Part shown: positions 43,620 through 55,001 of the stretch, in pieces
How positions within the stretch are numbered: position 1 is the first letter of the stretch
Layout: every line of letters begins with the position of its first letter
Assembly: GCA_020744425.1 (NCBI GenBank)
Contig: JAGMUV010000005.1
Coordinates: 1,860,001-1,924,000, forward strand
Length of the DNA: 64,000 nt
Direction of reading: 5' to 3'
From: Dactylonectria macrodidyma
Lineage: Eukaryota > Ascomycota > Sordariomycetes > Hypocreales > Nectriaceae
Notes under the pieces: model-generated
Databases searched by the model: none
Told to the model about the DNA's origin: nothing
The model's input: only the letters and a program-made list of their open reading frames with translations
Translations under genes and position numbers: made by a program

Positions 43620-45579
43620 CGCCACACTAAACAATCGCGATACATCGCGATCTCATCTCTCGAGGATCCTCGATACCTACCATACCGGGTTCTTGGAGCA
43701 AGTGGAGGCCACCACTGATGGTGGTTCTCGATCGCAACACCCATCAAATACGCCACCTTGATGACATATCGAGCCCTGTAAGTTGAACGCTGGTTACCAT
43801 TCGAAACTGCCAATTTGCAATTCAGCCCATTCACGGAAATCCTTCATCCCGGTCCTGTTGTGAGAGTTGCCACGACGCGTTTGCATTCTTCCATACCCCC
43901 ATGTCATGATTAGCAGAGCGATTCCGAGTAGTTGCGTCCTGCGTCAGTCACCCAAGATGGGGTTCCCGTGTGAGAGTTTCATCCCAGCACTGCCATGCTC
44001 GTAATTTGGGTCTCGTTTATTAAGCCCCTGCTTCCCAGGACTCACTGAAAACGTGCTCACGGAGTTTGCTTGACCAAACACGAGCCGTTCCTAAATTCCA
44101 CAACACGATGCCGTCCCGTCCCATTTCCAGCCTGGGCGAAAGCAACATGAGGCTCCCGTCAGCCGCCCCTACGAGGCAGAAGCATGCAGCCAACCCATGG
44201 AGCGAGACCCTTGCTGAAGCAGGTGCATAATGTCACACTGCCCACACTGTCGCATTTTGAGAGTTCATTTTGGTTGCTTGTTTAGGTCTTCTCTCCCTTG
44301 GCTGACTTGGCACTGGACTAAGTGTGCCAGCTCAATCGGCTTTGGACTGGAGTGCATCTACGTAAGCCACAATCCTACAAAAGGGGGGGCAGGATAAACG
44401 GTGGCGCTTGTTGTTCATTGTCGTACAGCAGCGCCCGTCCTCCACGGCAAGGAAATTTGGGGGTGGAGTGGCCGTGCTTGGAGGAGGACTTACCTACTTA
44501 GACGCTCCTCTGACCAACAGCTTCCTCGATCCCGCCTCGAGACCGCACTCTTGACGCCCCTGCCATCTCAAATCGTACGATATTGAGACCCTAGCTCGTG
44601 GGTGGGTTGCATAACTGCCACAGGAGAATCTTGGCTACGCTCCGCTTGTTCTGAGCTGCGCTTGTCCGTCAATAGGACGTGGATGTGTGTCGTAGCCTGG
44701 TCGGGCACACGAGGAACCCCGATCTGGCTGACGGCAAGTAGGGCCACAGATCAGAATAATCGTGGTGATCGAGAGCTTAAGCTCCCTGGTCAGAGTCTCC
44801 CCTGTCAACAGACGTGGGAAAATTCCGATTCGCCAGCTGCTATCGGGGTGTCGGATGTGACAGAGTTCAGGCATCCTCGCCGCCCTACGCGTGGATTGAT
44901 AGTCCCTGAGTGGATAGGAACCAGAGCGACCGACTTGACTACCTAGTAAAATCAACGTAGAACATGTTAGGGATGCGAGAGATCTGGGTGTTGTCTGATC
45001 TCGCAAGGCGGAGACGCGATATCCTGCAAGGTGCCGTCAAGCCAAGTATCGTAGTGATTCTCCACAATCTTTGACTGCTTTCTACCACTGCATTTACGCT
45101 TGAGGTTGGCACATGGTATGGCAAAACGTAGCCGGCATTGGTATTGTAAGCATGGAGTTGATCTCTTGGCTGTTTCTGGATTGGGAACCCAAGCGGCTCA
45201 ACACGGATCGAACTACCATCATATAAGTGACTCTCATTGTGGTGAAGCGATTGTTGACGACCGCCGTGACACGAATCTGGACTTGCTCGGCGAACACAAC
45301 AGGTGCAATGCAACGTCGCGTTCCTTCTTCGACTGCTCATTTGGAGATAGTGTAATGGCGACAATCTATTCCAGACTTTGTAGCGCTTTGGTCTCCAGCT
45401 TGTCGAGTTGCTCCATGTGATCATGGATTTCATTCAGCCCGTTTTCCGCTCAGATCTCGCCATCCGCTCCTGGTCGAGGGCGTATCCAAAGAGCACCAAG
45501 AACGCCCGATATGCCCAAAAGGAGCTCCCCTTCGTTGTACATACCTTCCATGTTCTTGTTACAGAAAAAAAATGGTCAT

Positions 45580-47232
45580 CTAGAACTTTCGCTTCTTCTT
45601 GGCTGGGCCTGCAGCCGCTTTCCTTTCCAGCTCTCTCTTCAACTCTTCTCGCTTACGATCTGCCCTCTCCTGAGAGGTTTCCCGAGGTGTAGCCCGTGAT
45701 GATTCTTCTTTGACAACGAGTCCACGACTGCGGCCCCTGTTCTCTTCTACTGCCGGTGCCACAGGATCAGTATCACTTCCTTTCTTCTTCCCAATCATGC
45801 CTAGTTTCCTGGGGACGGGCCGAGTGGCAGGTTGCGCAATTGGCTCAGGGCCACCCATTTGACGAGTCTCGGCTGGTTCCATCACCGGTTGCTTCGCTTT
45901 GGAACCACCAATGCGCCCCAAACCAAGTCCGCTTCTCTTTGGACCTGGTTTCGGCGACGGTGGAGGAGAAGACTGGGGTTGTTCCTCCTCGTCTGAAAGT
46001 GATGCTGTTGTACCATCATCCTCCGCATCAGATGCTGTCTCGGAGTCGTCAACTTTCTGGCTTGTAACCCGTGTCTTGGGGGGGTTTTGAATGGGGCTGA
46101 GTGCACTGGCCGGAGGAGACTGCTTCTTTCGGCCGGGCGTGCCTAAAAGCAATGTGGGTTTTTTGTTTTCTGGTTGCCAATCCTTAGAGGGAACTATTCG
46201 GGTGTTTTTGACCGGCTCAGGGGAGTCCGCTTCATCTTCTGTGGAAGCATCATCAGGCAGAGGCTGGTTCTTCGTAACGGTCGAGATCCGATTTGATGTG
46301 AGGCCTCGTGGGGTAGGTTGTACTTGGAAGTCGTCGTCTTCGTCGATATCTAGAGAACTGTCTAGGGGTGGTGGGGTTGATCCTTTGGACGCGCTGGGTT
46401 TCTCCTGAGAACGACTTTGTGTAGACGATGCGCCAGTGAAGTCGAGCCACCATTCATCTAGCTGAGTCGGCTTCTCCACAGCGATAGATTCAAAGCATAA
46501 GCCTTCACCTCCAAACACCTCCTTAACTAACGATTCCGCGTCACTTGGAGCGTCGGTACCGCTCGCCGCATCGGATTTCCAACGGCGGCGATTGAATGGT
46601 GCCAGGCCGGGAACCTTGTCTGCTGCCACTGCCCTAGACACTTTCTTTTTCCCTGACAAGGGGTTGAACACATGTTCCAACCCTGTTCCCATGGCGTCCA
46701 ATTTGTCCAGCAGCTTGTTTAATATTGCATCTTTCTGTTCCAACATTCGGATCAGCGAATTTACCTCCCGATGTCGGGTGAGATGAGCTTGAACGAGAGG
46801 AAAGACAAGATCAGTTGCAATGGCAGAAGGAGAGGACTTTGATAAGTGCATTGGCCACAATAACGGTTGTATACCCGGAAGCTCGCAAGTGATCTTCAGA
46901 GTCAGCCCATCGTCTCCTGCATCTGACTTCGAAGCCCGGATTAGATGCAGACGCGTTTGGTCGTGCCCAGGCTGCGATGAATCCAAGGCGTTCTTTAGAC
47001 TAGTGAGAAACTTGGCCATGTTGTCCGGCGTATCACTTGGATCGATGCTGGTGTTCTCGCCCCAGCCCCTGATACAAATGGCCTTCCGATCGAGGCTCTC
47101 TGACCACATGTTCGACATGTCAGTTACATGGACCGTGTAGGCTGCCGTATCGATGTCGATGGACACGAGTAATACTGGTAGACAAGTAGAAGAGGGTAGC
47201 GGCAGCGGCCGCCATGACTTTGTGGCAGACAT
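45580..47232 (-). CDS. XLF/Nej1 non-homologous end-joining factor
   Basis: A single exon encodes 550 residues. XLF (Nej1 in yeast) works in the nucleus with DNA ligase IV-Lif1 (XRCC4) and Ku to join double-strand breaks. The N-terminal head domain (about 1-150) begins WRPLPLPSS, continues PVLLVSIDIDTAAYTVHVTD with ESLDRKAICIRGW, and has the helix of the neck near LVQAHLTRHREVNSLIRMLE (coiled-coil stalk). The rest is disordered, rich in Ser, Pro, Glu and Lys, with a conserved WWLDF patch. The last residues, GPAKKKRKF, are a basic cluster ending in Phe, like the Ku-binding motif of XLF (inference). Fungal members are often long because of this tail. The ATG at 47232 is the first in the frame. 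Confidence 0.88.
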   Translation of the reverse strand: MSATKSWRPLPLPSSTCLPVLLVSIDIDTAAYTVHVTDMSNMWSESLDRKAICIRGWGENTSIDPSDTPDNMAKFLTSLKNALDSSQPGHDQTRLHLIRASKSDAGDDGLTLKITCELPGIQPLLWPMHLSKSSPSAIATDLVFPLVQAHLTRHREVNSLIRMLEQKDAILNKLLDKLDAMGTGLEHVFNPLSGKKKVSRAVAADKVPGLAPFNRRRWKSDAASGTDAPSDAESLVKEVFGGEGLCFESIAVEKPTQLDEWWLDFTGASSTQSRSQEKPSASKGSTPPPLDSSLDIDEDDDFQVQPTPRGLTSNRISTVTKNQPLPDDASTEDEADSPEPVKNTRIVPSKDWQPENKKPTLLLGTPGRKKQSPPASALSPIQNPPKTRVTSQKVDDSETASDAEDDGTTASLSDEEEQPQSSPPPSPKPGPKRSGLGLGRIGGSKAKQPVMEPAETRQMGGPEPIAQPATRPVPRKLGMIGKKKGSDTDPVAPAVEENRGRSRGLVVKEESSRATPRETSQERADRKREELKRELERKAAAGPAKKKRKF

Positions 47233-48266
47233 GTCCGTGACAGCGGCTTAGGGTAGTAGATCCTTGAAGTAGCAAGGCTCCGGGGTGGTAGGAGCCGTAC
47301 ACACCACCACAGACCGTGACGTTGCCTGCAGAGGCGAATGTGACAGTGCTGTATGGGTTAACTACCCAATCTATGTCTCACAGAAGGTTGAGGAAGCCTA
47401 TCGAGAGAGGGGCTACCACAGATGTCGGGGGCAGCGTTCGAAGACCACGGTGGTAGGTTGCGCAGAGCTTGAGGCATAAATGAAACGGCCCGGTGAGATT
47501 CCACTTGGAGGTTGAAGACCGCCTTTAGCTGCCGACAATGTTTCAGTCACCTCTACCCGCCGGGACGAAAGACGATGATCCGGAGATGTCACTCAGACCA
47601 AGTCCCACTAGCCATGTGGGCTGCGGACGCCTCGTTGAAAAGGGAAGAAAGCGAGGACAGCAGCGGTACCGTGTGAAGCGACAGTGACGCGCCCTGAAGA
47701 TGCCGGGGACCTGGGATTAATGTCGGCAAATGAGCCTGGTGCGACGATTCACAGCATATGTTGATGGAAGATCTGTGGTGTTCTCGAAGCGAGAGAGAAT
47801 TGATCCAGGTTGCAACGCGGTTCTAATGTTGTGAGCTAATAGCCGCTTTAGCTTGTGTAGTGCCTGAGGCCCTGAATAGGCACCAGCCACAGGGGCTTGG
47901 AAGGTACCTTGCTTGCCCAATCGCATGAACCATTCACAGCAACACCACGCACACTGATAAAATAGAGAACTGAACAAGCTGACGATCTTTATTTACGCGG
48001 TACGATGAGTACAAATATTCCTCTTTGTGTATGATGGAGCCAAAGGCGCAAGAAATGTGAAATAATTATTAAAACAGAACAAAGAAGGCCCCATTGTCTT
48101 AGACAAAAAGTTACAGCGTCGGGGTACACTCTAAGATGCCTGAACGGTCTACCATCATCTCAAGCTTCACGCTCATCCAACTTCCACCGCCTCCGAAATA
48201 AGTCAATACGTTGACCCACCATGGCTGGAACAATGATTTGACGCGGGCGATATTCGTATCGAATGC
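47233..48266. other. intergenic between XLF and photolyase genes
   Basis: This interval holds the XLF promoter and the 3' flank of the photolyase gene. Short frames have no motif. The part near 47950-48130 is AT-richer, as expected for a 3' UTR. Confidence 0.5.
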
Positions 48267-50221
48267 TTAAGCATCATCGCTTTCGATCCCATCCTTGTAA
48301 GCACTCAAAGCCCGTTCTCGACAGCCCTTGTGATCTACAATCTGCTTTGGGTACCCGTTCTTCTTGGCCTTCGGCCCGGCGCCTCGATTGTAAGGGTCAT
48401 GAATCTCTTTGGAGCTTAAGTCTTTGAGTTCAGGGACCCATTTGCGAATGTAGTCGCCATCCGGATCGAATTTCTCGCTCTGAAGCAGGGGGTTGAATAT
48501 CCTGAAATATGGCTGGGGATCGACGCCGACGCTGGCACCGAAGCCCCATCCGCCACTGTTGCTGGCAAAGTCACCATCGATCAGGTGTTCCATGAAATAT
48601 TTCTCACCCTTCCTCCAGTCGAGCAGAAGATCTTTGGCCAAGAAAGAAGACACAATCATGCGGCATCTGTTGTGCATATAACCAAGGTGGTTTAGCTGCC
48701 GCATGGCAGCATCAACGATAGGGAACCCGGTGCGGCCTTCACACCAAGCCTCAAAGTGACCCTCGTCATAAGACCAAGTGATGTTGGAATATTCAGGCTT
48801 GAATGGCTTGTTCATGCTAGAAATGGTCAATATGTGTTGTGATAACCTCATGGTGATCTTGCTTACCATACGTAGGGCCAGTTGACCAAAACGTGCCTGT
48901 AGAAGTCGCGCCAGGCTACCTCACTGATCCATGTTTGAATACCATCGTTTCCACCATTCAGTTTTTTGGTTTTGTTTCGGTCCCGGGAAACTCGCACACA
49001 CGTTCTGGCACTGATGGTACCAGCTGCCAAGTGGACGGACAAACAGGAAGTTCCGTTATCTGATGGAATGTTCCGGTTGTTGTGGTATGCTCCAATTCTC
49101 TCCTCACAGAACTTGTCAAGTCGTCCTAGGGCCTCATGCTCGCCACATGGCCAAAGAGAGCGGAATCTCTTCTTCTCCTCGTTGCTGAGAGCCTTGTTCG
49201 TGGGCGCGTTGGGGATCGGCACCCCAAAGAGTGTCTTGAACTGTTCCCGGGCGCCGTTCGGATTTTGCGCTGGCGGGTCAAACAACTCCAAAAGATCCAG
49301 GTTGTCATGTATATGTGCAACCCATGACCTGTACCATGGAGAGTAGACGGCGTACTGCTTCCCGGCACCCGTTTGCAAGCTCCCAGGAGGTACTACGCAA
49401 GTGTCGTGAACTACTTCAAAGGACTTTCCGTTCTCAGAGAAATTTCGCACCATGACTGCCTCTCGTCGCAATTCATCGACTTCGTACTCCATGTTGGCAA
49501 AGATATGGTTCGCTCCCCACTCGTCCATCAGTTCCATGATGCGGTCTGGAATGTTCCTTCTCTTTTTGACGGTTTCGACATATAGTGGAATATCGAGCTT
49601 CGCAAGATCTTCCCTGAGCACCTCAAGCGTGCGCAGCATAAAGTCAATTCGCACAGGCGATCTCAAGTGTGCTTCAAAATCTTGCGGGCTGACGATATAC
49701 GTGCAAATCAATGGAACACCAGCTTCACGTGCTTTGTTGCTGGCCAGCGCCAATGCCCTATTGTCAGTATGTCGCAGGTCCATTTTGAACCAGTGGACAA
49801 CTGCGTCCTTGACTTCAATTTTTTTCCTCTCCTTGGCGGTCTCCTCTAAAGCGGAAATGAGCGTTTCGATCGGGCGAGGAATCTCGTTGTTTCTGTATGC
49901 ACGCGCACGCGCATTGCTCATCTCGGGCGGATAGAACTTGCGAAGAACGATGCCATGATCCTCGGCTTCCTGGGCGCAATGATGTGGTTGGCGCAACACT
50001 TCAGTGAACTTGGACTTGTCGACAATCTTGGTTTTTTTTGTAGCACCATCGGGAGGAGTGGTGGACTTGCGTTTGGAGGGCATCGTGGAAAATGTCGATA
50101 GACTCAATCGTCCTAAAGATGGAATCAGTCCGATCTGATTGACACGGGCAATTGATGAAGTCTGAGGAGAGATGCTTCGGATGTTCCAAGTGATAAATTG
50201 GAAGAATCTCGATGAATGCAT
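48267..50221 (-). CDS. CPD photolyase (Phr1-like), class I
   Basis: Two exons, 50221-48867 and 48816-48267, join in phase to give 634 residues. The enzyme repairs UV-induced cyclobutane pyrimidine dimers using light and FAD. The antenna-binding alpha/beta domain starts near residue 135 with AVVHWFKMDLRHTDNRALAL. The FAD domain contains WISEVAWRDFYRHVL and GRTGFPIVDAAMRQLNHLGY, then the FNPLLQSEKFDPDGDYIRKW block. The NSGGWGFGASVGVD motif groups it with yeast Phr1 rather than cryptochromes. Two in-frame Met codons occur: at 50221 (a presequence-like N terminus, no acidic residues in the first 46) and at 50083 (MPSKRKSTTPP, nuclear-like). This suggests mitochondrial and nuclear forms (inference; yeast Phr1 is known to be dual). 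Confidence 0.93.
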
Positions 50222-51642
50222 GCAAATGAGAGGATGGAGAAAAGTCGTTTGGTGAAAATCAGGGTAGCAACCTGCCTAAGGGGGTGGCTGGTGAAAGGAG
50301 AAAGATTGCTTGGCTGATCTGTTTTCTTCCGTAGAGTGGTGATGACATGGCTTGCTGTGAGCCGATGGTAAGTGCTCGATGACGCGCCTGGAGATCGGGA
50401 CTTAAGCTACCGAGATCTCGGATCGCAATTGGGCGTTCGATCAGCTGGAGGCACTAGCTCCTCTGCTGGCTAGCCTCAGGACCTACCTGACTGATTCGCT
50501 TTTGTGACCTGAAGGATTCGTTTCAACGCGTTATTCTCATAATTACTTTCCTATCGGTTTGTATTTGTTCATAACTTGCAATCAGAGCCGTTTGTTCCAA
50601 GAGGATTGTGCTTACAAACGACGATCCTCGCCCATGCCCAGTGATCGCACACTCTCGTTGATGAATGTCTTAACAAATCGAACGCCATGGTGACATTGAA
50701 TATAATATGATCAAGTAGAAACCAAAGACATATGCAGTCGCTCTTTGCTTTGAATATATTCTCGAGTCAGTCACTCTCTTTCTCTATTGCAGTTGCTTGC
50801 GTTTTAGCCGCACTTCTTCAACTCACCCAATAAGAAACATGGTAACCGGCTGGAGCTCTGCGAGCTCTTTTAGCGGTTAATATTCTCCTCATCTACTATG
50901 CCAACCCTTCAACATACTCCACTGCGTACTTCAAGTTGTCAACTAGAAGCCAGGAAGCTGTAGTGTGGCTAGGTAAGGACTGAGCTGTGTTCGCTCCGTC
51001 ACATCAGTCTCACCGGCAGCCATTCTCATATCGAGATATAGACACGATGGACGGTCATCGAAGTTATCAATTACACTAATGGAGGCACATCCAACGCCTA
51101 TTAGGAATCGTGAACAGTTTGGGTCTTCTGGATCTTTACTGGGCAAGGCTGGGAGACTGGCCTATCCTGCAATAATTGTCCGCTCCAATAGGGATTGGCT
51201 TCTGTACTGGATTGGTTAATCAGTTCACTTAGCGAGCATTTACGATGAAATTTGATAATTCGTGTTTGACCCGTATCTGTACCATAGCAAAGAACTTAAC
51301 TGCCACAGCTTTTTCCAGGCCAGTTCAATCTGCGGCACGGAGACTATCGAAGTAGTCCCAGAATCCTCGGAACGGAGGCGACCTCACGAGATCAATCCGA
51401 GGAGACTTCGCTAGCCGGGATGGGTGCATGTCATCACCTGTCACGTCTTCGGAGGCAGAGTCGGATATCGTTGTGTTGTCTCAAAATCGAGCCGAACGCC
51501 TCGAATTGGATTTGCTAGATGCAGCCAACCCTAAGTTCTTTCACCCATGCCTTCATGCCCGAACCAATCCCTAGGGTCCCGTCGTGATCCCTGTTTTTGA
51601 GACCCATAACCAGATGCGCGGTGCCTTGTCGAGTTGAGAAAT
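50222..51642. other. intergenic upstream of photolyase
   Basis: The region holds the photolyase promoter and the 3' flank of the eS21 gene. It is AT-rich from about 50500 to 50900. A 67-codon minus frame at 51146-50943 has protein-like composition but starts without ATG. No other gene is supported. Confidence 0.5.
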
Positions 51643-51965
51643 TTATCGCTGGGCGCTCCAGACGCTCTTGAGGAGGCCGTCTCGCTGGGCCAGTCGGTTC
51701 ACGGCATCGTCGCTCTCGCCCATCGCTCGGACGAAACCGCAGAGGGCGAAGACGTGGTTGTCGCCCTGCACGGCACGGCCGTTCTCATCGACCTTCGCGA
51801 TCGAGATCTGGACGGAGCCGTGGTCCTTGGCCTTGATGATTCTGTTGGTGGCGCTGCACTTGCGGGGGACATAGCTGAAGGTACAGCGTCAGTATTTCGA
51901 TCGGTTGAAGCGTATGGCTCGGTTCAGGCTTACAGATCGACGATCTCGCCACGGTCGTTCTCCAT
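51643..51965 (-). CDS. 40S ribosomal protein eS21 (RPS21)
   Basis: Two exons, 51965-51934 and 51874-51643, join in phase with a 59-nt intron (GTAAGC donor, CAG acceptor) to give exactly 87 residues, the usual length of eS21. The protein starts [20 protein letters not shown], continues with [20 protein letters not shown] and [13 protein letters not shown], and ends [18 protein letters not shown]. It is a component of the small ribosomal subunit, needed for 18S rRNA maturation in yeast. The very short first exon is typical of ribosomal protein genes. It is divergent from SLX4, with 384 bp between the starts. Confidence 0.97.
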
Positions 51966-52349
51966 TTTTGCGGTTTTGAAGGGGGGGTTGTGAGGGTGGT
52001 TTGGGTGTTGTGTCGGCGTGGGTTGAAGTCGTCGCAAAGGCTTGGGTGGGATGCAAAAAGTTCCAGGAAATTTGGTGTGGCTCGCCAATTTCGTGGGGCA
52101 CCAGGGCTTTGTGTGTGTCATGTGCCGAGTCATGTGATAGCGCGGCACTGACGCGATCTTCCACCTTGCCCCTCCAACCCACTCTCGACTCCTGATACGC
52201 CCCTGTTGATTAAACCAGGCGCCACGCTTGACGACTGAGACGAGTTGGAGCCGCTGTGTCTTGGCAGCCTCCTCATCGCCACCGCCATTCTGTTGCGCAT
52301 TGGAACCCTGAGATGCGCACTGCGCACTCAGCTTCCTGTCTCCGGCGCA
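51966..52349. promoter_or_regulatory. divergent promoter region of RPS21 and SLX4
   Basis: A 384-bp interval lies between the ATGs of two genes read outward, so both promoters are here. The sequence next to the eS21 start has the pyrimidine-rich character common in ribosomal protein genes. No TATA box stands out. Confidence 0.6.
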
Positions 52350-55001
52350 ATGGCTTCTTCTGATGTTTTCCGATCATCACCACCGCCAGCGACACGACGC
52401 GAGCAGCTAGTCATCGGTTCCTCATCCCCTGACCTGCCCCCGCTACAACAATTCCTATCAACAAAGCCACCTCGACCCCCTCTTCGAAGTGGTAACAGAG
52501 CTGCGCCAATCCCGGATGGCGCTCCAACGAGTTTCGTCTCGGCACGGATAATTTGGCAGTCTACGGAGACCGCGCTAGAAACACCACCAGCCAAAACAAT
52601 CAATCCATCAGTTCTTGAACAGTCTTGTGAAACGGACGCCTCGGTTTTGATAATTGAAACCCCACAACAGCCGCAACCGAAGCCGAAGCCAAACCCGAAG
52701 CCTCGAAACCCAAGAGCCAAGAAAGTCGTAGCGGAACCGACGGATGTTACGAAAGGATCAGACCCCGATTCAAAGCTCGCTGTGAAGGGAAAAGCTCGAA
52801 AGAAGTCACAACCCAAGGTCAAGAACGATGAACAACAGGATGTCAATATTGAGATACTCAACGAACTTGGGGGCTGGAAAGATGGTGGAGGCAAGAGTAC
52901 TGACACAGCAAACCTTCGCTCTGAACCCAATGCCGGGCCGGGTCTATCGGCAAACGCAAAACAAACCAGTACTGTTGAACCACTGGATCTCGAATTTGCG
53001 ACCGTTCGTAAGGTGGACTGGACGCCCCCATCCCGGAAGACCGTCATCAACCTTGATTCGGATTGCTCGACAGCGAAGCAACTAGCGCCGAACTGTGACA
53101 ATAACCAAACTCCAACATTTAAGAATCTTTTGAAGGAATATACATGCGTCGACTCAGCTCCCCAGGCAGCCACAGCACCCGTCGACGAAGACTTGGGTTT
53201 CCTCAAGAAACGGAAACGTATTGAGCTTGTGAAAGATGCAAACCCTACGGAACATGAGATTCCCAAAAAGTTGCCCACAAAAAGGAAGGCTCCAAAGAAA
53301 AAGCCCAGAACTATTACTGAACTTGCAACTGCTGCATATAAAACATCTACCCAGCTGGATGATGTGCACCCATCGGGCTCAGTTGTGGACCATTTTCCCT
53401 CAAATGATGCTGGCCTAGTGGCCGTCGCCAATGATCCCACAAAGAAAGGCAGGGGCAACCCAAGTTCTCGAAAGAGACCATCTAGGGCTACGAAGAAGAA
53501 AGCTGCGCCGCCAAAGCCCATATTGCTATCGCCCGGAGCAGCACTTGACCAAGTGGCAAAGCAAAACTTTTTGTTCGGTACATCAAGCCAATTAGCAAGG
53601 GAACCGTCGCCGACGACCCTGCGGGGCGTTCAATCTGCGATTAGGCGTTCCAATCAGGACAACTTCGATGATTTTACCACACCAATCAACAGCGATGCTG
53701 TCGAACCTCCAGAACAACGTCCCAGATTATGGGATGCAGCGGCCAGAGATGCCGAAGGCGACCTCTTTGATATCGAAGTTGTCAACCTAATCGAGAGCTC
53801 CCCACAGCTGCCTCAAGCAAATGCCATAAGTGACCCATTTGGATATTTCAGAAACGGGGGTCAGGGTGGCGCTGTACCTCTAGCAGAGGTTGCCGCCTCC
53901 GAAAGCACTGATTCGTTCATCAACATGTCTGATATTCTGCCGTCAACCGGCAAAATGCCAGTGCAGTCTCAAGATGGCGATTCTCTATTCTTCTCTGGAA
54001 GCGATGCTTCCGCGAGCAACAAAACTCAAAATCCGGCGAAGCTTAGTAATTCCACCAGTGCCCCTGCGAACCAACCAAGTGGTTCACAGCGAGGGACGAG
54101 TTTTGTTGATCAGCCATCACGACCAAAGTACGAACTTTTGACCGATGTCCAGCTCGCAAAGGAAGTCAAAACATACGGCTTCAAGCCAATCAAGAGACGA
54201 AGTGCCATGATCTCGTTGCTTGATCAGTGTTGGCAAAGCAAGGTTCGAATTGGTCAGGCCGATTTACACACAAGTGCGGCTATGTCCACGACCGCTTCCA
54301 AACCCACCGAGACAAACAATCTTGCTCCAACTATAAGCCCTGGAAAGCGGCCACAAGGTCGGCCGAGAAAAAATAGCGTCAGTGCATCGGAGCCGCAAGA
54401 GCCGCCGCCATCTGCGCAACCGCTAGATACTCCAAAGCGGCCTCGAGGTCGGCCAAGGAAGGATAGTGCTAGTCCGTCGCCAGTCACAAAATCCCGGTCG
54501 AAGCCAAAATTGAGGTCGCCGAAGAGAGGTGTTGTCTCTCCTGGACGCAAGAAATCCGAGAGAGAGGCCGTCATCGAAATTCCCGACTCTGCTTCAGATA
54601 ATGGAAGCAACTTTGCATCTTCGCCCGACTCCTCCGTAGAGCAGATGTTTTCATCGCCGCCAACTCTCGATCTGTCTCTTTCTGTGGCTGATGACACGGA
54701 TCTTTCTCTATCGGCGTCCCCAAATGATCAGCAGGCAGCCCTGTTTGATCACATCACCGAAGCAATCAAGTCAACTCCTCGGACAACAGACCCAGCGAAT
54801 CCCTCATGGCACGAAAAGATCCTACTCTATGATCCAATCGTTCTCGAGGACCTCGCGGCATGGCTAAATTCGGGTGAACTAACTCGGATCGGGTTCGACG
54901 GTGAGGTTAGCCCAGGGGAAGTCAAGAAGTGGTGCGAGTCGAAAAGTGTATGCTGTTTATGGAAGGTTAACTTGCGTGGGAAAGAGCGAAAGCGGTTATG
55001 A
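52350..55001 (+). CDS. SLX4: structure-specific endonuclease subunit SLX4
   Basis: A single exon encodes 883 residues. SLX4 is the nuclear scaffold that binds and activates the nuclease SLX1 to cut branched DNA at stalled forks and recombination intermediates. The first ~590 residues are disordered, rich in Pro, Lys and Ser. A SAP-like segment follows (TDVQLAKEVKTYGFKPIKRR, about 593-625). Two AT-hooks come next (KRPQGRPRKNS near 665 and KRPRGRPRKDS near 697). The conserved C-terminal SLX1-binding domain is at about 793-883: ILLYDPIVLEDLAAWLNSGE, then GEVKKWCESKSVCCLWKVNL. The start at 52350 (MASSDVFRSSPPPATRR) is chosen because upstream codons in the open frame are not conserved-looking. The antisense frame opposite the N-terminal half is only a shadow. 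Confidence 0.93.
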   Translation: MASSDVFRSSPPPATRREQLVIGSSSPDLPPLQQFLSTKPPRPPLRSGNRAAPIPDGAPTSFVSARIIWQSTETALETPPAKTINPSVLEQSCETDASVLIIETPQQPQPKPKPNPKPRNPRAKKVVAEPTDVTKGSDPDSKLAVKGKARKKSQPKVKNDEQQDVNIEILNELGGWKDGGGKSTDTANLRSEPNAGPGLSANAKQTSTVEPLDLEFATVRKVDWTPPSRKTVINLDSDCSTAKQLAPNCDNNQTPTFKNLLKEYTCVDSAPQAATAPVDEDLGFLKKRKRIELVKDANPTEHEIPKKLPTKRKAPKKKPRTITELATAAYKTSTQLDDVHPSGSVVDHFPSNDAGLVAVANDPTKKGRGNPSSRKRPSRATKKKAAPPKPILLSPGAALDQVAKQNFLFGTSSQLAREPSPTTLRGVQSAIRRSNQDNFDDFTTPINSDAVEPPEQRPRLWDAAARDAEGDLFDIEVVNLIESSPQLPQANAISDPFGYFRNGGQGGAVPLAEVAASESTDSFINMSDILPSTGKMPVQSQDGDSLFFSGSDASASNKTQNPAKLSNSTSAPANQPSGSQRGTSFVDQPSRPKYELLTDVQLAKEVKTYGFKPIKRRSAMISLLDQCWQSKVRIGQADLHTSAAMSTTASKPTETNNLAPTISPGKRPQGRPRKNSVSASEPQEPPPSAQPLDTPKRPRGRPRKDSASPSPVTKSRSKPKLRSPKRGVVSPGRKKSEREAVIEIPDSASDNGSNFASSPDSSVEQMFSSPPTLDLSLSVADDTDLSLSASPNDQQAALFDHITEAIKSTPRTTDPANPSWHEKILLYDPIVLEDLAAWLNSGELTRIGFDGEVSPGEVKKWCESKSVCCLWKVNLRGKERKRL

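Larger units (their letters stand above)
39453..45579. other. 6.1-kb region without a supported gene
   Basis: Many open frames exist on both strands, but none has a domain, a compatible splice structure or protein-like composition over any length. Simple repeats are present: a GTT run (40168-40201), a TGC run (42349-42367) and a 12-bp tandem repeat (43560-43619). A minus frame at 45551-45300 looks protein-like but has stops. The region could hold the 3' UTR of the forkhead gene, non-coding RNAs or decayed sequence. Confidence 0.5.

Noticed and set aside
45300..45551. Minus frame directly downstream of XLF reading MEGMYNEGELLLGIS, two stops, then a coiled-coil-like stretch
   Set aside because: It looks protein-like, but two stops in about 80 codons is near expectation and no family is recognised.
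52328..53521. 397-codon minus-strand frame opposite SLX4
   Set aside because: It is the antisense shadow of SLX4, whose sense frame has the domains; the antisense product is low-complexity and has no motif.
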